Virus record (IMG/VR): IMGVR_UViG_3300046314_000223
Span: 1-64,000 of that record
DNA: 64,000 nt
Direction: 5' to 3' (one strand)
DNA from: a virus
The notes under the pieces are model-generated. The model ran no database searches and was not told where the DNA came from. It worked only from the letters and a program-made list of their open reading frames with translations. A program made the position numbers and the translations under genes. Positions 17,947 through 27,370 of the stretch are shown here, piece after piece; the stretch's first letter is position 1, and the number at the start of each line of letters is the position of its first letter.

Positions 17947-17993
17947 AATTGATAGCAAGCATCCTTTACTGGGTGCTGGTTTCAATAACAAAA

Positions 17994-18014
17994 GGCTCCC
18001 TCGGGAGCCTTTTT
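17994..18014. terminator. Bidirectional terminator after gp23
   Basis: Stem GGCTCCC/GGGAGCC with a TC loop, followed by TTTTTC on the plus strand and, read backwards, preceded by AAAA giving a U-tract on the minus strand. It separates the capsid gene from the convergent endonuclease operon. Confidence 0.88.
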
Positions 18015-18016
18015 CT

Positions 18017-19690
18017 TTACTGAGTCAAAATATATCTAATCTTACCGGAGTCATAGCATCTGAGTAATCGGTATTCATCTGCCAATTCCCTTTCGGTTTT
18101 TCCTTCCAAATTCAATCCAACTGACTCAAAGAATTCCTTTCGGTATCCAAACTTATGCTGCCGTTTCTTGGTTCGGTAGTCATAGTATCTGTAGTCTGGA
18201 TTCAGGTATCCATCAAATTCAAATCCGTTCTTCAGGTAAACATTATTTCTCTGGTCAATGATTTCCAAGTCACCAAATGACAAAACATAGTCAATCGAAT
18301 TGTTCTTCAGAAAGTGACTTAACAGCTTCCTGAATGCCCCAGTGACGTTACTGTTGGCAAAACGGTTTAGATCATATCCAATCCCAGTTCGACCAACATT
18401 CTTGGCAATTTTCTTGAATCCCATTGCAGAAACAACATCTCCTGTGGAATCAACCAATCCCAATCTGACAGAGGCAATTGTCGCGCCCTGCATGTGATTG
18501 GCATTCATGAATGCATCAAACTCGGATTGAGTCAGTTCAATCACCTTGGTTTTTCTGGCACCCATCCTTGAGTTACAACCAAGCAGATTTCGGATGAAAT
18601 TCTGAACAGTTTCTTTTCTCTGGTTCCAATCGTCCTCCCAGACTTGGATATACCGAATCCCCCTCCGATAGAAGTAGTCAACCTTCTCCTGATGATATGA
18701 TGGAGACTTTTTCTTGTCAGAGTGCCAGTAGATTCCGTTAAACTCAAATCCAATCTTCAGGTCTGGGATGTAAACATCCAAATGCTTTCCATCCTTGTAG
18801 GTATGGATTGCGTCTGGTCGGACTCCTTGGATGAATTCCAGTAACTCAAGCTCACCCAAGGAAACCTGATTTTGCATCCGGTCTGGGGAATATGGTATTC
18901 CCATATAATGAATTGCATGGACAACGGCTTCGCCTGAACATCCAAGCAACTTGGATATCCCCAGCACTGAAGTCCTCTGAGTCAGGTAAAGATCGCTCAG
19001 TTGTTCCTTGGCGGAAAGGACATCAAATGCGGTTGGGTTTATCCGCGATTTCCTGTAGTTGGAAATCATCGAATTTTTCTCTGCATCAGACATGCCTCTA
19101 AAACGCGCCAGAATGCCCTCTACAGCCATTGATCGAGTTGGTTGGTGCTGGGATACATGCTTGACGTTATAACGCTCCAGATTCGTTTCTATGCGCTTCT
19201 GGAGCCTCTTTTCTTTTTTGGTTGGATCATTCCATGCGTCCTTGGTTCTTTCAGCAAATGATTCCTTCATTTCCGGTAATTGGGAAATGTGCTCAACCCC
19301 ATATCGCTCCTGATTGGTTTTGGTTCTCTTGGCAATTGAATCTGTATAGTCATCCAGTCGATTCTTGGTCTTGACTTCCGGGTCATTCTGGGTGCATTTC
19401 TGGGAGCAGTAGCAGGCCCATGCTTGGTGCTTGTTTGACCAATTGACATACTCGACTCCACATGTTTTGCATCTTGGAACTCGAACGGAATCTTTGCAGT
19501 ATGCCCGAATCATATCGGTCATGGATAGCTTTCCCGACATTCCAATAGATTCCCACTCCTGAGTAATCTGACTCAGAAGGTCTCCAAAACCATTCTTGTT
19601 CAAGACTGATTCGGAGAATCTGGTTGCTCTGGCTTTCCCGGCTTCGTTATAGATGAAATCGATCAGGTCTTGTTTGGTTTTGTTGGTCAT
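18017..19690 (-). CDS. EDxHD/Vsr-like homing endonuclease 1
   Basis: 557 residues from ATG 19690, which overlaps the upstream gene's stop as ATGA; an in-frame ATG at 19702 is possible but less likely. N-terminal zinc-cluster region CKTCGVEY...CYCSQKC. The nuclease core has LDVYIPDLKIGFEFNGIYWH, then SYHQEKVDYFYRRGIRYIQV and WEDDW, matching the Vsr-like EDxHD family of homing endonucleases known from fractured, split-intein genes. A conserved C-terminal domain starts FDAFMNANHMQG and contains AMGFKK. Last gene of a three-gene array next to gp23. Confidence 0.85.
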   Translation of the reverse strand: MTNKTKQDLIDFIYNEAGKARATRFSESVLNKNGFGDLLSQITQEWESIGMSGKLSMTDMIRAYCKDSVRVPRCKTCGVEYVNWSNKHQAWACYCSQKCTQNDPEVKTKNRLDDYTDSIAKRTKTNQERYGVEHISQLPEMKESFAERTKDAWNDPTKKEKRLQKRIETNLERYNVKHVSQHQPTRSMAVEGILARFRGMSDAEKNSMISNYRKSRINPTAFDVLSAKEQLSDLYLTQRTSVLGISKLLGCSGEAVVHAIHYMGIPYSPDRMQNQVSLGELELLEFIQGVRPDAIHTYKDGKHLDVYIPDLKIGFEFNGIYWHSDKKKSPSYHQEKVDYFYRRGIRYIQVWEDDWNQRKETVQNFIRNLLGCNSRMGARKTKVIELTQSEFDAFMNANHMQGATIASVRLGLVDSTGDVVSAMGFKKIAKNVGRTGIGYDLNRFANSNVTGAFRKLLSHFLKNNSIDYVLSFGDLEIIDQRNNVYLKNGFEFDGYLNPDYRYYDYRTKKRQHKFGYRKEFFESVGLNLEGKTERELADEYRLLRCYDSGKIRYILTQ

Positions 19691-21249
19691 TCCCGTTCCC
19701 ATACAAACTTCAAGTTCCCGGAATCATATATCCAATCAAATCCATTGGCTTCCATATTGTCAAATGCTGTCTTGGATGAATCGAATTTGTCTCCGAACTT
19801 GGCCTTTAGTCTGTGCTTCATGAATTCGTGTCGGGAATGCAGATAGTATTCTTTCTTGGAAAACGCATACCAATTTGGGTCTGTTGTTCCAATCAGAGTC
19901 AGCCCATTGGCATACGCACATCCATCATGGGAAGCAAATCGCCTATCTGCAAAACATACAATCGAGTCTGCATTGTTCTTTACATGATTCAGGAGTCGAT
20001 TCATACCGCCAACCACAATCAGGGTCTTCTTGGTTGCCATCCGGATGATTTCGGTTTCATTACCGCTCCCAAATCGAGTCTTGCCATAGGATACAGCCTG
20101 AACCAATTCATCCCCACTGAAAAGACCCATGTATGTCGTTGCTTTGGTATGTCCAGCTAAGTGACTGTTCTCAAAGAATTCTGTTGCCTGTTTTGATGTC
20201 AATGACTTCATGAGAGTCTTTCTGGCAGGAATTTTGTTGATAATAACACCCAAGCGAACTCTGATCATTGACTTCCATATCTCCTGCTTAATCGGATCAT
20301 TCCACTCGACATCGTAAATCTGAAGAAGATTTATTCCCTTGTTCTCTGCCATTTCGGTCTTGTTCAGGTGGTAGTTCTTGTCCTTGCCCATACCAAAGGA
20401 ATGGTTCCAGATTCCATGGAATTCAATGCCCAAGTTGGCAGATGGAATCAGAATGTCAATTTCATAGGGAGCAATCATTGTTCTGTCAGACATGATGGCA
20501 GAGAATCCAAGACTCTCGACAAATTCCTTGACCTGAGCCTGCTGTGCTGAAATGGAACGTGAGGCAATATATAGCATTGCATGTTCGTCTGACCCCCTGA
20601 GCCACCGATTGATCATCGAATACTGAATCTTGCTGAATTCAGATATTTCTGCTCGGGTTGGCTCCCGACCAATATCAGCTTCCAGTCTGGTCGCAATCTT
20701 GATGATGGCTTCCGCCTTTGACACAGGGTCATGAAAATCTATGGAGTTGATGATTGCTGGGTCTACTCCCCTGATCCCGAGAGTTTCTATCGTTTGACGA
20801 ATACCGGCGGCATCCCAATCAGTCACTCGATTTTTCACTGCATTCTTGGCAAACTCCCGGTCTTTCATTGGATTGTCAACCCCAAGCCTGTCCATGAAAG
20901 TCTGTTTTCGAGTGCCATTCTCCTCAATCAACAACTGAGCGCATGATGGGGAACAGGTCATTGCCCATGATCCATAGGGAGTGATTCGGTCTTCTGTTGT
21001 CTTATTGTTTCGCCATGGAAACTTATCAGAAACGGAATTTCCACAGGTCAGGCATGATGGCTCTGATTCACCGCGTTCTTTCAGACATACCAAGGCAGCC
21101 ATCTTCTTGATGGTCAGTTGCTTACTGACAAAGAAAAAATCAGATGGAAATTCCTTGGTCAGGTCGGCAACCAGATTCTTGTCAGTGATGGATTGGATTG
21201 AATGCTCTTTGGAATTGGCATATTCAATCAGTCTGGTGAATAGAGTCAT
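19687..21249 (-). CDS. EDxHD/Vsr-like homing endonuclease 2
   Basis: 520 residues, coupled by ATGA overlaps on both sides. N-terminal zinc-type region CLTCGNSV...CSPSCAQ. Nuclease core: YEIDILIPSANLGIEFHGIW, NHSFGMGKDKNYHLNKTEMA and NLLQIYDVEW. C-terminal domain: FFENSHLAGHTKATTYMGLF, VSYGKTRF, VVGGMNRLL. The architecture is the same as its neighbours but sequence divergence is wide, so the array is not a recent tandem duplication. Confidence 0.85.
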   Translation of the reverse strand: MTLFTRLIEYANSKEHSIQSITDKNLVADLTKEFPSDFFFVSKQLTIKKMAALVCLKERGESEPSCLTCGNSVSDKFPWRNNKTTEDRITPYGSWAMTCSPSCAQLLIEENGTRKQTFMDRLGVDNPMKDREFAKNAVKNRVTDWDAAGIRQTIETLGIRGVDPAIINSIDFHDPVSKAEAIIKIATRLEADIGREPTRAEISEFSKIQYSMINRWLRGSDEHAMLYIASRSISAQQAQVKEFVESLGFSAIMSDRTMIAPYEIDILIPSANLGIEFHGIWNHSFGMGKDKNYHLNKTEMAENKGINLLQIYDVEWNDPIKQEIWKSMIRVRLGVIINKIPARKTLMKSLTSKQATEFFENSHLAGHTKATTYMGLFSGDELVQAVSYGKTRFGSGNETEIIRMATKKTLIVVGGMNRLLNHVKNNADSIVCFADRRFASHDGCAYANGLTLIGTTDPNWYAFSKKEYYLHSRHEFMKHRLKAKFGDKFDSSKTAFDNMEANGFDWIYDSGNLKFVWERE

Positions 21250-22904
21250 CTCTTGTAGTAGAAAACGGCATTGCCACAGTCATTATAGCGGAAGAACCCG
21301 TTAGTCAGTGCATTCTCACCCTCACTCTTGGTGGGGTCATACTCTGGACATAGACTCTGAATGTTTCCTTTCTGGAACATCTGGCGCGAGTATGTCTTCT
21401 TTAGATCGGTATAGAAGTATCCGGGATTCGTATTATGTGAGTATTCAAACCCGATTTTCTCATATGCAGCGCCGGAACCAAACCTGAGATTGGCATAGGT
21501 CATTACATTTCCTGTGGTTATTGACAAGAAGCGTTTAAAAATCTTTGACATTCCACCAACAACGTTGGTGTTGGTTTTGGTTGCTGATCGGATAATTTCC
21601 CAGTCTGCAGATTTGTCAAACCGGGGCTTGGCAAATGACATACACTGAACCAACTCTCCACCAAACACCAATCCAATATAGATTGATGCTGCAGCAAATC
21701 CGCTCATGTGATTTTGTTCAAAGAACATGCGAGCATCATTGGATTCAACGGTAACAAGTTGACACTGACGAGCATATAATTTCTGATTTGCCCTACCGAT
21801 CTTGGATGCAATAATTGATTTGATGATTTCTAACCGAATAGGGTTTGATGTTTCCCCAACATCAACAAACCTGAGCAGAGTATATCCTGCTGAAGCGCAC
21901 AATTCTTGCTTCTCCTGATGATTTTTACTGACCTTGTTGACGGGAGTTCCCGTTGCATGATAAAACAACCCATCAAGTTCAATTGCCAACTTTGCTGATG
22001 GTATAACAATGTCCAGTTCCTTACCCGACAACACGGTCCTATCTCGCTGAATCGGCTCAACCCCCAATGAACGAATATATGAAACCAATTGTCGCTCAAT
22101 CTTGGATTCAGACCCAGTTCGGTCAATTTCAATCCCGTGATGGTGGAGTTTCTGAAGGATCAGGGATGAAGAAACCCCATTGCGTTCCCCAATTTCCTCA
22201 GCAGACATGGTTTTGTATTGGGATTCTAACCATTCCTTATCATCAAGAAGCATTCCCGTTGCTTCTGGTATCTGATTGAACTTGGTTGAAATCTGGTTAT
22301 ATGCATAGGCCATAGCCAACTGGTCTCTGGAGACGCCAATTTCCTCAGCAATCTTGTCCATCGCCATCCCGGAATCTTTCTTCTGAATCAGCATCTGCTT
22401 ATCCAAGAGACTTGACGACATTTCCGTCAGTTGCGTCTGAGTGGTTGATTCGTGGTCTTTGACATAGAAGCACGATGAGTTAGAAGAATCAAACAACATC
22501 AGTTTTAGCAGATATCGACTTATTCCGGTTTCTTCAGTAGCATCCTTGATTGATGGGTAAATTTTCCCATTTACCGATACTGAGATTCTGGTCAGAGGAG
22601 TTTTCAGTGACCGACATTTCATATCGCAGTAGATGCCATAGCGATACAAGGTTTTGTGGAGCTTCAGCTTCTTTTCGCAGCTTGGGCACTCTGGAGGCTC
22701 AAGCATGTTGTTCTTCAGAAGATATATTGCTTCAGATAGGGTTTCTGCATCTGGGAATGTTTCCCACAACTGGTCAATCAGTGCAGTATATTTTGGTAGA
22801 ATTTTCGCATAGCGAATTGGGTTACTGACACACTTCCCGATTTCCTGAATCTGGGTTGGGGTCATTGCAACGATAGCTTCTTTCGGAGCTTGTTTGGTAG
22901 TCAT
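21246..22904 (-). CDS. EDxHD/Vsr-like homing endonuclease 3
   Basis: 552 residues and first gene of the array. N-terminal zinc cluster CPSCEKK...CDMKC; two helix-turn-helix-like repeats follow (MDKIAEEIGVSRDQLAMAY and AEEIGERNGVSSSLILQKL), probably for DNA recognition. Nuclease core: KELDIVIPSAKLAIELDGLF, then NHQEKQELCASAGYTLLRF. C-terminal domain: FFEQNHMSGFAAASIYIGLV with MSFAKPRF and NVVGGMSKIF. A sigma70-like promoter lies 30-60 bases upstream. Confidence 0.85.
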   Translation of the reverse strand: MTTKQAPKEAIVAMTPTQIQEIGKCVSNPIRYAKILPKYTALIDQLWETFPDAETLSEAIYLLKNNMLEPPECPSCEKKLKLHKTLYRYGIYCDMKCRSLKTPLTRISVSVNGKIYPSIKDATEETGISRYLLKLMLFDSSNSSCFYVKDHESTTQTQLTEMSSSLLDKQMLIQKKDSGMAMDKIAEEIGVSRDQLAMAYAYNQISTKFNQIPEATGMLLDDKEWLESQYKTMSAEEIGERNGVSSSLILQKLHHHGIEIDRTGSESKIERQLVSYIRSLGVEPIQRDRTVLSGKELDIVIPSAKLAIELDGLFYHATGTPVNKVSKNHQEKQELCASAGYTLLRFVDVGETSNPIRLEIIKSIIASKIGRANQKLYARQCQLVTVESNDARMFFEQNHMSGFAAASIYIGLVFGGELVQCMSFAKPRFDKSADWEIIRSATKTNTNVVGGMSKIFKRFLSITTGNVMTYANLRFGSGAAYEKIGFEYSHNTNPGYFYTDLKKTYSRQMFQKGNIQSLCPEYDPTKSEGENALTNGFFRYNDCGNAVFYYKR

Positions 22905-22934
22905 GGCAGTCTTGGGTGGATTTTAATTACCTAC

Positions 22935-22963
22935 AGTATACCATAAATATCTAACCACAGCAA
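22935..22963 (-). promoter_or_regulatory. Sigma70-like promoter for endonuclease operon
   Basis: On the minus strand, TTGCTG (22963-22958) and TATACT (22940-22935) are separated by 17 bases, 31 bases before the start of endonuclease 3. It overlaps the divergent late motif at 22943-22949. Confidence 0.6.
22943..22949 (+). promoter_or_regulatory. Late promoter motif ATAAATA
   Basis: ATAAATA 40 bases before the ATG of the gene at 22990. It lies in the spacer of the minus-strand sigma70-like promoter, so early and late transcription from this spot would compete. Confidence 0.6.
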
Positions 22964-22989
22964 GATCAACCAATAAGAAAGAAAAAATA

Positions 22990-24159
22990 ATGGACTCAAT
23001 TGCCAAGAAATACATTGCCATGCTTCAGGAGGAAATTATCAAGAAACATGCCAAGGTGTTTACCGCCATCCCAAAGCAGACGACCGTTGATCTGACCAAC
23101 CCAGAAACCAATGTGGTCATGCATTCAGTTCGTCAGTATGATCCAGACTATGATTTTCGCCAGAAACACCCAGACTCAAACCTGACCAAGCAGTATGTGA
23201 TTGGTATGGCAAACAGACTGGCTACTTCGGATAATCCCGACTACAAGAAGTCGGTTTTCCAAGCATACAAGCGTCAGGCTCCAGCAATTGTTGGCGGTGC
23301 TCAGAACTATGAGCAGTTGGTTGACCGATGCTATGCGGCTGCTAAGAAAGAAACTCTGCATCAATTTGATTCTTTGCCGATTGATACATCGTATCATCAG
23401 GGAGAGTTCAATTATGCATCATCCGGCGCAATGGTTGAGGATGTGCATAAGAATCGCCATATGGCCGTTTACTCAGGTGGAGAGCCACATACCCACTTGG
23501 ACAAGTCACATGGCGAAGACCTGACCGCCAATGAGAAGTTTCGGGCGGTTCATGATTACTATGGACATGCTTTGCATGGCAATCAGTTTGGACCAAAGGG
23601 CGAGGAAATTGCATGGAACATTCATCGTCAGATGTATTCTGACTTGGCTAAACCGGCAGTCACGGCAGAGACTCGTGGACAGAATTCCGAGGTCAGCTAT
23701 ACCATGCTGAAGCATGAAAACATTGCCGGTATGAAGCACTATCGCCAGTTGGCATCTGTTGCATCTACGCCACAGGAGAAGCAGGAACATCTTGCCAAGG
23801 TTCGGGAAATCGGTAATAATTGGAACTATGCCCGACAAGTCGCCTCCGTTCTCCCACCCGAAATGAATTCGCCTCATTTTAATGGGGATGTTCCAGAGTC
23901 GATTCGTCATCTGCTGATCGACAAAGAAGGAACAAAAATGTCAACCGTTTACAACTCAACCAATGATCATTTGGGTATCCATAAATTAGCCAAGCTACAT
24001 AATCCAGAAAATGCAGATGATGTCACTTCACAACTCGCCAAGGTGCATGGTTATACCGGCGCTCTGCATGAGTCCGTTTGCTCTGCTGGTGGTGATGAAT
24101 TGATCCATGATGAAGACTATGCACCAATCCACCAGAAGCAAAGCTACTCGTTTGAGTGA
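22990..24159 (+). CDS. Unknown protein with a conserved phage domain (RAVHDYYGHA type)
   Basis: 389 residues. The central part has ANEKFRAVHDYYGHALHGNQ, then FGPKGEEIAWNIHRQMYSDL and TAETRGQNSEV. From memory this His/Glu-rich pattern recurs in large multidomain ('polyvalent') phage and conjugative-element proteins, where its activity is unknown; the conserved His, Asp and Glu could bind metal. No signal peptide. The late-type promoter upstream suggests late expression, perhaps packaging in the virion. Function not assigned. Confidence 0.65.
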   Translation: MDSIAKKYIAMLQEEIIKKHAKVFTAIPKQTTVDLTNPETNVVMHSVRQYDPDYDFRQKHPDSNLTKQYVIGMANRLATSDNPDYKKSVFQAYKRQAPAIVGGAQNYEQLVDRCYAAAKKETLHQFDSLPIDTSYHQGEFNYASSGAMVEDVHKNRHMAVYSGGEPHTHLDKSHGEDLTANEKFRAVHDYYGHALHGNQFGPKGEEIAWNIHRQMYSDLAKPAVTAETRGQNSEVSYTMLKHENIAGMKHYRQLASVASTPQEKQEHLAKVREIGNNWNYARQVASVLPPEMNSPHFNGDVPESIRHLLIDKEGTKMSTVYNSTNDHLGIHKLAKLHNPENADDVTSQLAKVHGYTGALHESVCSAGGDELIHDEDYAPIHQKQSYSFE

Positions 24160-24523
24160 TTATCAAAAGGCCATGTTCAGGTGTTTCCTCTCAACCGGGG
24201 AGCATCTGTTGATGCATGGTTGGAAATCCGACATTGTTGGGTCTGCGTTTGTCATCACCGCCCATAATCCATATGGTGAGTTACATAGCGAAGAATTCAA
24301 CCATAAGGCAACCACACAACTCAGGAATGATATAGAGGCCAGTGGAGCCTCTTTTGTTGTTGGTGTTGGTGGCGCAGATGGACATTCTGAAGATAGTTTC
24401 TTGGTATGGAGTGACGACCATCAATACCTAATGACTAAATATCATCAGGATTGCGTCCTTCTGATTGACGCAGATGGTAACTGTCAATTGGAATGGAACT
24501 CAAAAACAAAGAGCCTCAATTGA
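24107..24523 (+). CDS. DUF3293-like protein
   Basis: Up to 138 residues from ATG 24107, overlapping the preceding gene by 53 bases; a later start is possible. SAFVITAHNPYGELHSEEFN, then a helix, VVGVGGADGHSEDSFLVW and a final DADGNCQLEW strand reproduce the DUF3293 pattern (ITA-x-NP near the start, acidic/Ser motif before the last strands). The domain's function is unknown. The stop codon sits inside the following terminator stem. Confidence 0.6.
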   Translation: MMKTMHQSTRSKATRLSDYQKAMFRCFLSTGEHLLMHGWKSDIVGSAFVITAHNPYGELHSEEFNHKATTQLRNDIEASGASFVVGVGGADGHSEDSFLVWSDDHQYLMTKYHQDCVLLIDADGNCQLEWNSKTKSLN

Positions 24524-24533
24524 GGCTCTTTTT
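24511..24533. terminator. Bidirectional terminator
   Basis: Stem GAGCCTCA/TGAGGCTC with an AT loop, followed by TTTTT on the plus strand and preceded by AAAACAAA, giving a U-rich tract on the minus strand. It separates the convergent genes at 24107 and 24537. Confidence 0.85.
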
Positions 24534-24536
24534 ACG

Positions 24537-25001
24537 TCAACCCTTGATTACCAGCCGAGAAACATTCTCGGGTAGGTTTCTGATTGTCCTCTTGGCAACT
24601 GGTCGATTGCTCTGAGCATATACGAAGAATCGGATGTTCGGGAACATGGCAGCCATGGTGACCGCCATTCCCAGACTATCGGCATCTGAAGAAAAGACAT
24701 GAATCTCCTTCAGATCTGGATTTTTGGCTGCCTCATACGCAGCAGTGACTGCCATGATCAGGTCAACCGCTTCCTTGGCGATAGTCGATCCAACAATCAC
24801 CTCCAGATTATCCATAACTGGCGGCTTGGCAATCTTGTTTGCAGTTGCCCATACCAGTCTTGTCTTTGATTGGTCAATCTTGGCATAGATGCGCTTCAGC
24901 GTAGCCACCTTTACCTGATCGGCATCAAACATGACCAGATGGGTCTTGCCCTTGGTTGGAGTTGGGTAGAAGAAAGATTTGATTTTCTGGAACATGGACA
25001 T
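24537..25001 (-). CDS. NYN/PIN-like domain protein
   Basis: 154 residues. LVMFDADQVKVATLKRIYAK near residue 23, KEAVDLIMAVTAAYEA in the middle and IHVFSSDADSLGMAV later follow the order of acidic motifs in NYN/PIN-fold proteins (Asp after strand 1, Asp before a helix, SSDxDS). Those families are mostly metal-dependent RNases. Here it is a single minus-strand gene among plus-strand genes. Fold assignment by eye; nuclease activity is not shown. Confidence 0.55.
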   Translation of the reverse strand: MSMFQKIKSFFYPTPTKGKTHLVMFDADQVKVATLKRIYAKIDQSKTRLVWATANKIAKPPVMDNLEVIVGSTIAKEAVDLIMAVTAAYEAAKNPDLKEIHVFSSDADSLGMAVTMAAMFPNIRFFVYAQSNRPVAKRTIRNLPENVSRLVIKG

Positions 25002-25017
25002 AATTCTACAGCATTCC

Positions 25018-25024
25018 CTAAATA
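25018..25024 (+). promoter_or_regulatory. Late promoter motif CTAAATA
   Basis: CTAAATA 36 bases before the ATG of the 760-residue gene. It occupies the divergent gap between the NYN-like gene and this gene. Confidence 0.7.
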
Positions 25025-25060
25025 AGTCAAGAAAATCTAAATTTTTACTCGGACAACATA

Positions 25061-27343
25061 ATGACCCAACCCACCATCAAGAAAATCAAATCGTTTGCTG
25101 AATACCGTCAGGCACCATCACTGGGGGTGGTTCTGTTGGAGGATCTTAACGATTATCAGAAGAAGAAAGTTGATCGCATGCCTGAAATGAGCTGGGATGC
25201 TGCCAAGGAACATGACCGAGTGTTTGGTCCCGGTAACGAAAAGATCATCATTCCTTTCCATGGGCCGGATCAGAAAATCACCACCCATAACCACAAGTCT
25301 GTCTTGGTTCCTGCTCAGTTGCGAGTAACTTCCAATATCCTGAGTCACCTGCAGTCACATGGGTATTTTACCAAGGATTATCGCGCAGGATTGGTTCACC
25401 ATCAGAACACACCAAGTAGAGACATTAAGATTTCCAAGGCTCTGGAGACCATCGGTTCTGCCGATGAGCCATCACCACACCTGAATAAAGATGGTAAGGT
25501 TATGACATGGAAGCAGTCATATGATGCCGACCCTGCTCGCCAATCCAAGTCAGCAAATAAACAGATCGTGTTTACCAAGAATCGGTATGATGTTGCTGGA
25601 GTGTCAACAGATCGCGAGGGCTGGACATCCTGCATGGAGATGGACTCCGCACCAAATACAAAAGACGGTGGCATCAATCAACACACGCTCCCCAACGACC
25701 TCCATACTGGCACAATTGCTGCCTATGTCACTCACCATGGCGACGATGACATCAAGCACCCTATTGCTCGTCAGTCTCTGAAGCAATTTATGAATGGGAA
25801 CCATATCATCTATCGTCCAGAATCAACCAGATATGGGGCATTCCAACCCGAAGCAGGGGATGTTATTTCCAAGTGGGCTGCTGAAAAATATCCATCCAAT
25901 CCGGGAGTATATGTCAAGAATCCATCACTCTATAATGATGATGGGCGAGCAATCAAGCTTGAAAAGGTTGCCGACTATTCAGGCGTCGGTATTGAGGATG
26001 CGCATCGTCATATTCGTCAGTCTCTGCGGACTGCACATGACGCCGGATACCAGTCTGCATTGGATATGCAGCACAAACATGATGATTATGACGCCACGAA
26101 TGCCCACTTTGAAAATATGGAGAACCTGACATCAAAAATGCATGATATGCTTCCTGAGCATCATAAGATTCATATTGCAACCCATGCTCTGTTGGATGGT
26201 GCGGAAGAGGATGGTGACGATTTTGCGGACGAAACAATAGATGAGGGAATCGATCATGACCTGATAGATTCATCACATTTCGTCAAGCATTGGGCGGCCA
26301 ATCACGCAACAGACATCTCTAACCATATCAATCATGAATATTCTTCAGAAGATGCTCTGAAGCTGCATAGTGAGATTCACAATCGCATGGGCAAGACCAA
26401 TTCAGATGCCGTTGTTGATAACCATCAAGCACTGAAGCATATTCATGCTACCCTTATCAATAAGGTTATGACGGGGGACAATCAGCAGCACAAGGATGCT
26501 GTTCTGCATGACATCATGGATTCTGCCGGAACAAATGAGCAACATGGCTACTATGAGAACATGCTTCAGAATCAGAATACTGTGTTTGACCATACCCATC
26601 CAGCAGAACACACCACCAACCCCAGAGTGATTCATTCTATGTTGAAGGATGATGACAAGATCAGTATGTTCCCACAGAACAATTGGAAGCACGACCCATC
26701 AACCGCTCTGCATATTGGTAAACATGCCGATGATAAGCTGGCAAGCCACCTGATGTTTGGGGATCATCGCAACACATTCTCCCAGACGATTCGCCATGGG
26801 AATACTGGGAAATATGGATTGGGGGACGACCGAACGGAAGACCTTATGCATGGTCTGAATCAGAACCCCAACGGGGAGGCAATTCAGCATCATATCACTT
26901 CACACATGGTGCTGGACGGTGGTTATAACCCAGAGCAGCAGACTCGATTACCCATTGAGAATGAGCGCGAGATTCGACACTACGTCAAGCAGGTTTGGTC
27001 TGCCCCAACGGAGACCACGAGTGGTCGAATTGATACAATCAAAACACATACGATCCCCAGAGTCATGCACGATATGACCGCCGATGCCACCGATTCGTCT
27101 GATGATGTTGATCGCTTTGCCGATGTTGCTATGCACACCAAATTCAAATCGGTTCTGGATAAGCTGAAGAATCGCCATGATACCCAGATTCCTGCAATTC
27201 AGAATGCAGTTCGGGATAACTACCACGTTCTGCATGAGGGTGTTCATGCTAAGTCCCTGAGCGAGTTCATGCTTAAAGCCAAGTATCAGAAAGAGATAAC
27301 TGGTGACAAGATGCATACTTGGCCGCTCAGGAAGGGCATTTAA
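25061..27343 (+). CDS. Large His-rich phage protein, paralogue A
   Basis: 760 residues. The N-terminal ~300 residues are homologous to the protein at 36231: both have an ISKALE/IGKALS segment, V-x-x-ST-DR-GWTSC-x-M, H-x-DD-x-I-HPIAR followed by a LKxF motif, and a conserved SLYxD. The remaining ~450 residues are helical and very rich in His, Asp and Asn (HDDYDATNAHFENMENL), in solenoid-like repeats. A late promoter suggests a virion or late protein. The invariant Cys in GWTSC could be catalytic but no known fold is recognised. Confidence 0.6.
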   Translation: MTQPTIKKIKSFAEYRQAPSLGVVLLEDLNDYQKKKVDRMPEMSWDAAKEHDRVFGPGNEKIIIPFHGPDQKITTHNHKSVLVPAQLRVTSNILSHLQSHGYFTKDYRAGLVHHQNTPSRDIKISKALETIGSADEPSPHLNKDGKVMTWKQSYDADPARQSKSANKQIVFTKNRYDVAGVSTDREGWTSCMEMDSAPNTKDGGINQHTLPNDLHTGTIAAYVTHHGDDDIKHPIARQSLKQFMNGNHIIYRPESTRYGAFQPEAGDVISKWAAEKYPSNPGVYVKNPSLYNDDGRAIKLEKVADYSGVGIEDAHRHIRQSLRTAHDAGYQSALDMQHKHDDYDATNAHFENMENLTSKMHDMLPEHHKIHIATHALLDGAEEDGDDFADETIDEGIDHDLIDSSHFVKHWAANHATDISNHINHEYSSEDALKLHSEIHNRMGKTNSDAVVDNHQALKHIHATLINKVMTGDNQQHKDAVLHDIMDSAGTNEQHGYYENMLQNQNTVFDHTHPAEHTTNPRVIHSMLKDDDKISMFPQNNWKHDPSTALHIGKHADDKLASHLMFGDHRNTFSQTIRHGNTGKYGLGDDRTEDLMHGLNQNPNGEAIQHHITSHMVLDGGYNPEQQTRLPIENEREIRHYVKQVWSAPTETTSGRIDTIKTHTIPRVMHDMTADATDSSDDVDRFADVAMHTKFKSVLDKLKNRHDTQIPAIQNAVRDNYHVLHEGVHAKSLSEFMLKAKYQKEITGDKMHTWPLRKGI

Positions 27344-27370
27344 AGCCCCTTGGAGACTCTGTAAACAAAA

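Noticed and set aside
16573-17991. Long minus-strand ORF (472 codons) opposite gp23
   Set aside because: It is an antisense shadow of the strongly codon-biased capsid gene; its translation is rich in His, Gly and Gln with no domain.
24435-24441. CTAAATA inside the DUF3293-like gene
   Set aside because: It lies within coding sequence with no plus-strand gene start in range, so it is taken as a chance heptamer.
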